NCBI RefSeq assembly: GCF_020177055.1
Contig: NZ_JAIQXT010000010.1
Location: forward strand, 46,077-110,076
DNA length: 64,000 nucleotides
DNA from: Sphingomonas sp. R647
GTDB lineage: Bacteria > Pseudomonadota > Alphaproteobacteria > Sphingomonadales > Sphingomonadaceae
Direction: 5' to 3'
Numbering within the stretch: position 1 is the first letter of the stretch; each line of letters begins with the position of its first letter. A program made the position numbers and the translations under genes. This document shows positions 8,096 through 16,033 of this stretch, piece after piece. Under the pieces are notes generated by a model. It was not told the DNA's origin. It saw only the letters and a list, made by a program, of their open reading frames with translations, and searched no databases.

Positions 8096-8998
8096 ATGAA
8101 GCGCGGGGATCTCGATGATCTTGCAGCGTTCGCAGCTGTGGCGCGGGCGCGCAGCTTCACGCGCGCCGCAGCAGAACTCGGCCTTTCGCCCTCTGCCCTC
8201 AGCCATGCGATGCGCAGTCTCGAACAGCGCCTGGGCGTGCGTCTGCTCGCGCGCACCACCCGCAGTGTCGCCCCGACCGCAGCGGGCGAGCGCCTCCTGC
8301 AATCGCTCGACCCGGCGCTAGCCGAAGTCGCGCGCGGCTTGTCCGCGCTGGGCGACTGGCGCGGCGTTCCCTCCGGCGCGATCCGACTGACCACGTTCAG
8401 CTCAGCCGCGCGCACGGTACTGGCGCCCACCTTGCCGCGCTTTCTGCGCGATCATCCCGAAATCTCGGTCGAGGTCATCGTCGATGACCGGCTGGTCGAT
8501 CTGGTGGCTGGCGGTTTCGATGCCGGAATCCGCTTTGGCGAGACGGTGGACCTCGACATGGTCGCGGTTCCGGTCGGCCCCCCGCTGCGCACTTTGGTCG
8601 TCGGCACGCCCGGCTATTTCGACACCCGTCCGGTGCCGATCGTGCCGGGCGATCTCGAAGCGCATAATTGCATCAACTACCGGCTGCTCGGCGGGGGCGG
8701 CCTGTTGCCCTGGGAATTCGAGTTCGATGGTCGGGAAGTCAGGTTTCGTCCAAACGGACAACTCATCGTGAACGATGAGGTGCTGGCTGCGGCGGCGGTC
8801 CGCGCCGGAGCGGGCCTCGGCTACATGCTGGCCGATGACGTCGCCGAGGAGATCGCCGATGGTCGGCTGATCCAGGTGCTGGACGCGTGGTGCCCGCCTT
8901 TTCCGGGCTGCCACCTCTATTATCCGAGCCGACAGGTCACGCCCGCGCTGCGCGTGTTGATTGACGCCCTGCGCTGGAAAGCGCCGACTGACATGTGA
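8096..8998 (+). CDS. LysR family transcriptional regulator
   Basis: The 300-residue product has an N-terminal winged HTH (residues 5-64, FAAVARARSFTRAAAELGLSPSA) and a LysR substrate-binding domain from about residue 90, of the type found next to reductase and efflux genes (WEFEFDGREVRF, followed by GAGLGYMLADD). It is transcribed divergently from the aldo/keto reductase and most likely controls it from the shared 98-bp intergenic region, responding to an unknown ligand. Confidence 0.92.
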   Translation: MKRGDLDDLAAFAAVARARSFTRAAAELGLSPSALSHAMRSLEQRLGVRLLARTTRSVAPTAAGERLLQSLDPALAEVARGLSALGDWRGVPSGAIRLTTFSSAARTVLAPTLPRFLRDHPEISVEVIVDDRLVDLVAGGFDAGIRFGETVDLDMVAVPVGPPLRTLVVGTPGYFDTRPVPIVPGDLEAHNCINYRLLGGGGLLPWEFEFDGREVRFRPNGQLIVNDEVLAAAAVRAGAGLGYMLADDVAEEIADGRLIQVLDAWCPPFPGCHLYYPSRQVTPALRVLIDALRWKAPTDM

Positions 8999-9246
8999 TC
9001 ATTTCCGAACGCCAAGCCGACGATCATGGGCTCACTGACCGCACGACCGCTCGCGGTAGTGTCCATTGGTACGCTCAATGACCGAGCCTGCCGCGCATGG
9101 CAGCCAAGCAGACTTGGCTCGGATCGATCGTCCCCTCGCGCTCCCGGTGCCGACGTTGAAGCGCCCAGGAGGGTGCAGATGGTCTGGAGGTGAAACAGTC
9201 GGGAACCCTGTAGCGCTTCTGGACGCTCTGCTGAACGGAGGGTCTG

Positions 9247-9498
9247 ATGACGACCTACAATATCAATGTTCGAACCGATTCTCATATCGGCGACACGACC
9301 CGCATCGAGGCAGATGACCTGACGCAACTTCGCGTTAAAATGGCAAGGTTTGTTGGCGAGCTGCTCAGAGAATACGCAGAATTGATTTGGGCAGATCAAG
9401 ACTGGCAGGTGGACGTCACAAACGATCGCGGCCTGATCCTGTATGTTATCAGCGTTTCAGCCATGGAATCTGCGGCGACGTCCGGCAAACGCCTCTAA
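9247..9498 (+). CDS. Small DUF6894-like protein
   Basis: The 83-residue product starts behind GGAGGG at good distance. The layout MTTYNINVRTDSHIGDTTRIEADDLTQLRVKMARFVGELL, then WQVDVTNDRGLILYVISVSA, resembles the DUF6894 family of small proteins common in sphingomonads and rhizobia: a beta strand, a helix, and a D-x-G-L strand near the end. Function is unknown. Family assignment is by pattern only. Confidence 0.6.
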   Translation: MTTYNINVRTDSHIGDTTRIEADDLTQLRVKMARFVGELLREYAELIWADQDWQVDVTNDRGLILYVISVSAMESAATSGKRL

Positions 9499-9819
9499 TT
9501 CGCTTTGCACGGCCGGTTGCGTGACATGCCGTAAGCATAGAGGACGACGACTTCTGACGATGCTGGATCGCGGAACCGTCCGCAAACCCCGCAAAGTCCG
9601 CCATTGTCGCCTTCTGGCGCCCCGCCAGCAGCGGTCGCGTCGGACACGACCGCCGATTGGTACGGTCACGGCTCGCGCATCAGGATCACGCAATCAGCTT
9701 GCGGCCCAGCGCTCGTGAGAGCGGACGGCGGATAACCTTTCGGCGGGTAATTGCTACATAACCGACTAGCGGCTTTCACCAGCGGCCTCACAGTCGCCCG
9801 CTTCGCATTGGCTCAACGT
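9499..9819. other. Intergenic, nothing recognised
   Basis: About 320 bp between the small DUF6894-like gene and the end of the histidine kinase. Short frames on both strands show no recognisable family and no ribosome-binding sites. No clear terminator hairpin with a T-run was seen. Confidence 0.4.
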
Positions 9820-10821
9820 CTATGTTTCAAGCCGGTCGCGACGCATTCGAATAGTCACTACCAGGCCGCTTTCTTGCCAATCATAACTCAGCCCGCCGCC
9901 GAGCTGGCCCGACACGCTGCGGGCGATCAGCTTGCTCCCGAACCCTTCCAACGCCTTGGCATCTGCAATTAACGGTCCACCCGTCTCTGTCCAGGTGACC
10001 ACGATGTCATCGCCGTCCATCTTGCTCGAAACATCCAGAAAGCCGGTTTCGGCGGATAGTGAACCATATTTTACCGAGTTCGTGGCCAGCTCGTGAAGGA
10101 CCATTGCCAGCGCTGTCGCCGCCTTCTCCCCTACGCCCATTCTGGCGACGGCTACGCGGATGCGACCGGAAAAGGCCGCTGTTTCGTCATAGGGGGCGAG
10201 CAAGATCGACAGCAGGTCGCCAAGCAGCGCGGCCTTGCCCTGTTCGTTTGGCAGCGGCCTTACATAGTCATGTGCACGGCCCAGAGCACTCAGGCGCTGC
10301 GTCAGCTTTTGGGCCATTTCCTCGACAGATTTGGCTGAGCGGGCGGTAATCTGGGTCAGGCCGGCAGCGATGGTCAGGAGGTTTTTGACCCGGTGACTCA
10401 TTTCTCCGGCGAGTAGCTCGCTGCCCTCCTCGGCTTGCTTGCGACCGGTAACATCGAGGAAAATTCCGTGCATTACCTGGCCAAGAATGCCGTCGTCGGC
10501 GCCCCTTCCACGCGCCGCAATCCAGCGCACGTCGTCTTCTATGCAGATGCGAAAGTCGATCTCGTAAGACCCCACGAGCGATCGCGTCGCGTTGAACGCG
10601 GCGCGGACCCTGTCGCGATCGACGGGATGGATGCGAACCGACAATTCCTCGAACGTAACTTCGTCCGCCTGGGGCACGCCCCAGAGCTCGAAGGCACGTT
10701 CATCCATTGAAAACCGGTCCGAATCGACGTGCCACGCCCACACGGCAACGCACGCGGCCTCGACGGCCACCTTCAGTCGCTCTTCCGGCTGAATTATCAA
10801 TTCCGAATTATTGGCCACCAA
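9820..10821 (-). CDS. HWE-type sensor histidine kinase with PAS domain
   Basis: The 333-residue soluble kinase has a PAS domain (about residues 15-130, ending in the FLDVTGRKQAEE linker). The dimerisation motif MSHRVKNLL has the phospho-acceptor His143, and the ATP-binding box is HELATNSVKYGSL (243-255), both characteristic of the HWE/HisKA_2 class. There is no membrane segment, so it senses a cytoplasmic signal. HWE kinases often act in general stress or light responses in Alphaproteobacteria, but no cognate response regulator is nearby. Confidence 0.93.
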   Translation of the reverse strand: MVANNSELIIQPEERLKVAVEAACVAVWAWHVDSDRFSMDERAFELWGVPQADEVTFEELSVRIHPVDRDRVRAAFNATRSLVGSYEIDFRICIEDDVRWIAARGRGADDGILGQVMHGIFLDVTGRKQAEEGSELLAGEMSHRVKNLLTIAAGLTQITARSAKSVEEMAQKLTQRLSALGRAHDYVRPLPNEQGKAALLGDLLSILLAPYDETAAFSGRIRVAVARMGVGEKAATALAMVLHELATNSVKYGSLSAETGFLDVSSKMDGDDIVVTWTETGGPLIADAKALEGFGSKLIARSVSGQLGGGLSYDWQESGLVVTIRMRRDRLET

Positions 10822-11412
10822 CCGCCTGCCTCCAGTCGAGAAATCCCGTGCGCCCTTGAGCGAGATAGTACAAGCAAAAGGAATAATCAGAGCATCTGCA
10901 AACCCACTTACGGTTTGCGGGCGTCAAGATAACCAGTTCCTCACGGAGCATTTCGCAATTGCGGGATCCACCATATGTGATGAACCGCAATGTTAAATTG
11001 TAATCAATTTGAACGGTATGGGGCTAAAACTGACTAAATACTTTTGCGCCCGCCCGTCTTTTGGCGCAGCGCGCAACCCCAGACAACCAGTCTCTGCCTG
11101 ACGCGCCTCGTTCTCTTGGCGGACGTTGAACGGCCGGTCATGGTCAGCGTCTGCGGGCCCTCGCCTTATTCCGCTCATGTCCGCAAGGCCACTCGACGCG
11201 TGGCCGGCGCAACAGCCAGGCGCCAAAGAGCCGCGCGACCGATGTTCCAGCCGGTCTGAGGCCCGCATTTTTCCATGCCCAAGACGGCACAAGAATTGGC
11301 TGACCGACGCGGAACGAAACAGCCTTGAAATTGTGCGCGTGCGAAGAGATACTCAGCTGATGCGCTGCACCGCAACACCCGCCGGCAAGCTCCGCACGAC
11401 CCGACATACAAG
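10822..11412. other. Long intergenic region, no gene recognised
   Basis: About 590 bp lie between the divergent kinase and SRPBCC genes. The part next to the kinase (10822-11040) is AT-richer and likely holds its promoter. The GC-rich remainder has open frames on both strands (for example minus 10993-11292) without similarity or ribosome-binding sites. It may be decayed cargo sequence. Confidence 0.4.
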
Positions 11413-11868
11413 ATGATGTCGATGTCGCGCGTGACCCTTGTCACCCGACTTCCCGTGCCGGCGAGCACGGCATTCTCCCTTCTGACCGACCCGGTCCATA
11501 TCCGATCCTGGTGGGCAGGACCCGGCGGTCGAGTTGCCAACGTCCAGATCGATGCACGCGACGCTGGCCTGTTCTGGATTGCGGCGGTTCCGGAAGGTGG
11601 GCCGGGCCGCAGTGATTATGGCTGCTTCACCTGCGTTATTCCGGGCGAGCTCATTGAAGCCGATTGGACCCATGACGCGACCCGCACGTCTCGCCTGGTC
11701 ATCCAGCTGGTGCCGCTCGGGGTTCAGACCGAGGTTTCACTCCACCATCGCGACCTGCCCGACCCGGCCACGCGGGAGATGCAGGAAGCGCATTGGCGCC
11801 AAGCCTTCGCCGCGCTTGGCGCTTATGCCGAGACCTGCGCTGCGGACGACATCGACCCGGACCAATGA
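11413..11868 (+). CDS. SRPBCC (AHSA1-like) domain protein
   Basis: The 151-residue product resembles the START-like SRPBCC fold of activator-of-Hsp90-ATPase-like proteins: an N-terminal strand VTLVTRLPVPASTAFSLLTD, the conserved IRSWWAGPGG, a central FTCVIPGELIEADWTHD and a C-terminal helix EAHWRQAFAALGAYAE. Such proteins bind small hydrophobic ligands; no specific role can be assigned. Start choice is uncertain because ATGs at 11413 and 11422 are both possible and no strong ribosome-binding site is visible. Confidence 0.82.
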   Translation: MMSMSRVTLVTRLPVPASTAFSLLTDPVHIRSWWAGPGGRVANVQIDARDAGLFWIAAVPEGGPGRSDYGCFTCVIPGELIEADWTHDATRTSRLVIQLVPLGVQTEVSLHHRDLPDPATREMQEAHWRQAFAALGAYAETCAADDIDPDQ

Positions 11869-12066
11869 AGCGCGCACTCAGCGCACATCTGATCCGCGCC
11901 TATTCAAATGAAGAAGAAGAGACGCCCCGCGCGCGGACTTAGTAGGTGCACCCGCATTCGCGATCGTCACTGCCGCAGTCGGCCCCGGCAATGCGCGATG
12001 CCTCCCAGCAGCATAGCGCCTAGTCGCGTCACAGGCGCATAGCGCATCAACCCAGACCTCGGAACG

Positions 12067-12987
12067 TCAGCTCGGGGCTTGCGAGCGCAAGCGCTCCAAC
12101 TGCTCGAGACCGAGTGCTTCCACGATGTCCCGAAGCTGGCGCACCGATGCAGCGAGGGCCTCGAGATCCTCGGCACTGATCTCGTAGCTGGGTGAATAAC
12201 GCGCCTCGACATAGGCGCGCTTGAGCATCTCGAAACGACGCCGTTCAATACGGGTCGCGCGCGGCCAGACGTCCACAAGACGCGGCTCCTTGTCCTCGGA
12301 GAGCGAGCGCAGAAACTTGATGTTGTGTGATCGCGGAAAGTAAAGCGTCCTGACTAACAGAAAGCAAGCGTACGCGGTTTCGGTGGCCTGATGCAGCAGA
12401 AAGGCTGAATGTCTGCGTCGTCGGTCAGGATCATCTTCGCGCTCTCTGTGCCGGTCTGCATCCTCAATCCACATGTCTATATCCGCAAAGCGGTCGTCGA
12501 AGTACCTCTCCGCCATTGCCAGCGCATCCGCAGGGGTGAGCGGCTTAGGCGCCGCAAGCGGATGCTGCGGCAGCTCATACAGCACCACGCCGTCGCGAAC
12601 GATGTCGGCCCAGAAATACTCACCGCGCTGGAGCGCCCGGTTTACCTCGTCGAGCGTGTGGACGATGATGTTGACCGGACGCTGCACCGCCGGATCGTGC
12701 AGGATCTTGTCCTCGGCGATATACCAGTAGCCAGCGATGTCGGTCAGGTCCTCGTGGCTGACGATCACAAGCAGGTCGAAGTCGGACTGGTAGCCGTTCT
12801 CAGGCTCGTCGACCCAGTCGTTGCGCGCATAGCTTCCAAACAGGATGATCTTGAGGATCCTGCCGTTCTTCTTCCAGGGCTGGGTGCTGGTCGCGATCGC
12901 CTGCGCGAACTCGGCCATCAGCGTGTCGCGCACGCGCGCCAGTTCAGCCTGCTGGACTTGGGGAAGATGATCGAGATCGACACGCAT
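12067..12987 (-). CDS. MNT-HEPN fusion protein (nucleotidyltransferase plus HEPN)
   Basis: Residues 40-130 form a minimal nucleotidyltransferase domain: GSYAR at 51-55, then SDFDLLVIV with Asp69 and Asp71. Residues 165-295 form a HEPN domain with the typical RHSAFLLHQATETAYACFLL helix and an Arg-to-His segment (VRTLYFPRSH). MNT and HEPN are usually two adjacent genes forming a toxin-antitoxin pair in which MNT AMPylates the HEPN RNase; here they are one polypeptide. It lies in the element backbone between a sigma-like protein and the cargo, where it could act in element maintenance or defence. Whether the HEPN part is an active RNase is uncertain. Confidence 0.87.
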   Translation of the reverse strand: MRVDLDHLPQVQQAELARVRDTLMAEFAQAIATSTQPWKKNGRILKIILFGSYARNDWVDEPENGYQSDFDLLVIVSHEDLTDIAGYWYIAEDKILHDPAVQRPVNIIVHTLDEVNRALQRGEYFWADIVRDGVVLYELPQHPLAAPKPLTPADALAMAERYFDDRFADIDMWIEDADRHREREDDPDRRRRHSAFLLHQATETAYACFLLVRTLYFPRSHNIKFLRSLSEDKEPRLVDVWPRATRIERRRFEMLKRAYVEARYSPSYEISAEDLEALAASVRQLRDIVEALGLEQLERLRSQAPS

Positions 12988-13018
12988 GATCGGTTCCTAG
13001 CGGTGGCTTGTCCTATGC

Positions 13019-13225
13019 TCAATGTTGGTGCGGCTCGGCATGAAACGAGACGAGATGCGCCATCGCACATGCAAGGCGCCGCTCGACCTCCTCGATCCCG
13101 ATGCCAAGGTCAGCGGCAATCGCCGCAAAGTCGAGTTGCTCAAAGCGTGCGCGCTCGAACACGGCGCGATCGGGCGCGGGCATGGCGTCAAGGGCAAGAC
13201 GCAGTCTGCGAAGGTCGCTTGTCAT
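13019..13225 (-). CDS. Mini sigma-70 region 4-like protein
   Basis: The 68-residue product MTSDLRRLRLALDAMPAPDR... reads like an isolated sigma factor region 4: ALDAMPAPDRAVFERARFEQLDFAAIAADLGIGIEEVERRLACAMAHL. No region 2 is present, so it cannot be a complete sigma factor; it may be a DNA-binding regulator or an RNA polymerase modifier of the element. It lies 31 bp upstream of the MNT-HEPN gene on the same strand, so the two are probably co-transcribed. Confidence 0.75.
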   Translation of the reverse strand: MTSDLRRLRLALDAMPAPDRAVFERARFEQLDFAAIAADLGIGIEEVERRLACAMAHLVSFHAEPHQH

Positions 13226-13410
13226 CGATCATTCTCCATCGCGTCGGCCAGGGCCGGGGGGAGAGACGGTTCGGGTTCGCGCCAGGAGGCGGGGCGCACC
13301 CGCAGGGCCGCAACGCCAGTGGAGGACGCGGGGCGCAGCCCCGCGTTGCGCCGCGCCGGCGCGGGCCCAAAGACCGGCTCGCCCGGCCCTTGCCGGTAGC
13401 GAGGCAGCGA

Positions 13411-14331
13411 TCATCGGCGCCTGTGATCAAGGATCGCGATGCCAGCGCTGCGCGCCTTGTCGAACAGATTGTCCTGGATGCCGCCACCGGGGAATATGAT
13501 GATCCCGCGCGGCATGAGACCGATCACCTGATCGTTGCGCTTGAACGGCGCCGAGCCGCGGCTGTGCCGCGCAAAGTCGGGCGCAACCGGCACCTGAGGC
13601 ACCTTGCGCTCGCGCGCCCAGAGCGCAGCGATATGCTCGGCACCCGTGCGCGATCCGCCGTGCAGCAGCACCATCTGCGGATGGCGGCCATGGACCTGGT
13701 CGAGCACGAGCCAGACCTTGCGATGGTCGGCATAGTCCGCACCGCCGCTCAGATAGATGCGCGCGCCCTGCGGCACGAGCAGGGTCGCATCGGCATGGCG
13801 CCGGTCGTTTATGAATTCGCGGCTTTCAATCACCGATGCGGTCATCGCGCGCCGGTTGAGCATCGAGCCGGATCTGGGCAGCCAGGGCTTGCGCAGATAG
13901 TGGCGGAACTGCTCGGCAAACGCCTCGCGGAACGCTTCCATTGCGTCGCGGCGCTCGATCATCGTGCGGCCCTGCGCGATCAGCGTCTCGAGTTCGACAG
14001 ACTTGACCTCCGAGCCGTCCTGTTCGCGCTGCGAACGTTGTTGCGCAAGTTCGTTGGCATCGAGCTGATGGTCGGCGCGCTCGGCAGCGCGGTGGAAGAC
14101 ATTGGCGACCCCCCAAAGCAGGTCTTCAAGCTCGGGTTCGAGCCTCGTGTCGGCAAGGCATGCCGCCATCGCATCAAAGGTGTCGGCTGCTGCCGCCTCG
14201 ACCAGTCGGCCCTCGGGGAGCGGCCGTGGATCGAGTTCGTCCTCGAAGGGTCTTTGGCCATAGAGTTCGAGTTCCTGCAGCAGGTGGCTGAACTGGGTAT
14301 CGCCCTCTCCTGTCGCGTGATCATCGTCCAT
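13411..14331 (-). CDS. DUF2493 domain protein
   Basis: The 306-residue product ends in a DUF2493 (SMF/DprA-like Rossmann) domain: GARIYLSGGADYADHRKVWLVL, followed by VLLHGGSRTGAEHIAALWA and PRGIIIFPGGGIQDNL. The N-terminal half is acidic and helical. DUF2493 proteins are frequent on plasmids and ICEs and are thought to bind nucleotides or nucleic acids; no enzymatic role is proven. The ATG at 14331 follows GGAG with 8-bp spacing. It sits between the primase and sigma-like genes of the backbone. Confidence 0.85.
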   Translation of the reverse strand: MDDDHATGEGDTQFSHLLQELELYGQRPFEDELDPRPLPEGRLVEAAAADTFDAMAACLADTRLEPELEDLLWGVANVFHRAAERADHQLDANELAQQRSQREQDGSEVKSVELETLIAQGRTMIERRDAMEAFREAFAEQFRHYLRKPWLPRSGSMLNRRAMTASVIESREFINDRRHADATLLVPQGARIYLSGGADYADHRKVWLVLDQVHGRHPQMVLLHGGSRTGAEHIAALWARERKVPQVPVAPDFARHSRGSAPFKRNDQVIGLMPRGIIIFPGGGIQDNLFDKARSAGIAILDHRRR

Positions 14332-14646
14332 TTCGCTATCTCCTGTCGGCTGCAGCCGCGACGCTCGCGGCCTTCCTGGCGACAACAGGCGGCGGCGCGC
14401 GCGCCCGCGCACGCCCGAGCGCAGCGGACGGCGCAGCCGGCGGGCGCCGGAGCGGGAGCGAAGGACCCGGGAGCGCGGCTAATTTGCTTCGCGATGCAAA
14501 GCGCGTCCCCGTGGGGGCGCAGCGGCGGAAAATAGCCGGGCGGACGGGTTGCGCTGGCGCACGCGCTGCCGACCCGTCGCCCTCTTGGGAAGGCGCGTGA
14601 CGCGGCCTTGCGCAACCGGGATGCGGGTGAGGCTCGCTGCGAAAGG
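14332..14646. other. GC-rich backbone spacer
   Basis: These 315 bp between the Toprim and DUF2493 genes are very GC-rich and contain no gene I can support. The sequence is full of GCGC runs and short inverted repeats and resembles the other backbone spacers. Confidence 0.4.
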
Positions 14647-15669
14647 TCAGGGGCGATCCTCGGCGAACATCTGCGCCAGGATGCGGGATCGCAGGCGCGC
14701 GAGGCCGATGGCGCGAAGATCGGCATTGAGGTCGCCACGTTCACTGTCGAGCGGCAGGACGTCGATCCCGCTCCGCGCGGCACGCTCACTCAGCACGTTG
14801 AACGCCCGGCGCCCTGCCTGGTCGGGTTCCCGAGCTACATAGAGCCGTACGAGTTCGGGCGGGAACGCGAGCGCCCCGAGATGCGCTGCAGAGAGCGCCG
14901 CGATCACCGGCAGCCTCGGGACAGCAGCACGCAGCGAGAGGATCGATTCAACGCCCTCGCCTGCTGCCATGACCGCTGCAGCTGCTCCGAACCGGACGCC
15001 ATTGCCGAGCAGTTCACCCATCGCACGGCGCGGACACGCGACCGCTGCCTTGTCGGTGCCGTCGGACCGAAGCCAGGTGCGATGCGCGCCTGAGACCTGT
15101 CCCGCGACATCGGTGACTGCCGCGATCATCGCGGGCATCGCACGCGGCGCATCGCGGTCATCGTACGATCGCCGATACCAGCAATGCGGATGAAAGCGCA
15201 GGGCATCAAGGTCGGCGACACAGGGGACACCACGCGCGCGCAGATAGGTTTCGACCGGTGTTCCGACGATCGGTCGGGTCATCGCCAGCAGCCGTCGCGC
15301 CGCCCCGGGGGAGCCGGATCGCGCCGCCCCACGCGCGCTGTGGGCGCTGGCCGGCGCTTCTTGAGGAAGGCTGAGAAAATGCCGGGCTTCGGCAAGTGCC
15401 TCGGCGAATGTACCCGAGGCGGTCGACGCCCGAATGATGTCGAGCAGGTCGCCATGTTCGCCCGATTGGGCATCGGTCCATTTACCCGCCCGACCACCCC
15501 CGTCCGGGACATCGCGCAGGCGGACATAGAGGCTGCGGCCTGGCGCGTTGCGCACATCTCCAACCAGCCAGTAGTTGCCCTCGCGCCGGCCATTCGAAAG
15601 ATAGCGGCGGCACAGGCGCTCGGCCTGGCCGGCGAGCTTGCGCGCGATCGCGCTCGCTGAATGCGTCAT
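14647..15669 (-). CDS. Toprim domain primase-like protein
   Basis: The 340-residue product has an N-terminal primase-associated part (YWLVGDVRNAPGRSLYVRLRD, then AGKWTDAQSGEHGDLLDII) and a C-terminal Toprim-like part (FGAAAAVMAAGEGVESILSLRAA with the key Glu, then LVRLYVAREPDQAGRRAFNVL). It matches the plasmid-encoded Toprim/DUF7146 proteins that probably prime replication of the transferred strand. The second acidic Toprim motif reads EPDQAG, close to the usual DxDxxG. It belongs to the replication and partition block with ParB and DUF932. Confidence 0.88.
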   Translation of the reverse strand: MTHSASAIARKLAGQAERLCRRYLSNGRREGNYWLVGDVRNAPGRSLYVRLRDVPDGGGRAGKWTDAQSGEHGDLLDIIRASTASGTFAEALAEARHFLSLPQEAPASAHSARGAARSGSPGAARRLLAMTRPIVGTPVETYLRARGVPCVADLDALRFHPHCWYRRSYDDRDAPRAMPAMIAAVTDVAGQVSGAHRTWLRSDGTDKAAVACPRRAMGELLGNGVRFGAAAAVMAAGEGVESILSLRAAVPRLPVIAALSAAHLGALAFPPELVRLYVAREPDQAGRRAFNVLSERAARSGIDVLPLDSERGDLNADLRAIGLARLRSRILAQMFAEDRP

Positions 15670-15734
15670 GACGATCTCCCGCTGAGGCAGAATTGGCCGA
15701 CGCCCGCGTCTTCGGGTTCAACGGCGCGGGCGCC

Positions 15735-15971
15735 TTATACGATGGGTTCGCTTGGATCGGCAGGCGGCCGGTAAAGCTCGAACGGGTTGCCCTCGGCGAG
15801 GTGACCAAATGGGGTCAGGCGATAGACGCCCTGATCAAGGGCAACGGCGCACACCACAAAGCGGGGATCGCCAGTGATCGCGTCGGCGCATTCGACCAGC
15901 GCAAGATTGCCGTCGGCTGCTGCGCGCAGCAGCGTGTCGAAATTGGCGCAATAGGCGTCGGGGATGGCCAT
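15735..15971 (-). CDS. DUF6117-like small backbone protein
   Basis: The 78-residue product MAIPDAYCANFDTLLRAAADGN... contains LALVECADAITGDPRFVVCAV and ends in YRLTPFGHLAEGNPFELYRPP, matching small proteins usually found between ParB and the Toprim primase in sphingomonad plasmids and ICEs (DUF6117 by recollection). A clear AGGAG precedes the ATG at 15971. Function is unknown. Confidence 0.75.
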   Translation of the reverse strand: MAIPDAYCANFDTLLRAAADGNLALVECADAITGDPRFVVCAVALDQGVYRLTPFGHLAEGNPFELYRPPADPSEPIV

Positions 15972-16033
15972 GATGCTCTCCTGAGGCTGAATGGGGGGAT
16001 GAGCGGGACACGCAGGTGTCCCGCTCCTCGAGT

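Noticed and set aside
10993..11292. Minus-strand frame of 99 codons
   Set aside because: No recognisable similarity or ribosome-binding site was found.
12409..14535. Plus-strand open frame of 708 codons
   Set aside because: It spans MNT-HEPN, the sigma-like and DUF2493 genes on the other strand and has no recognisable domain.
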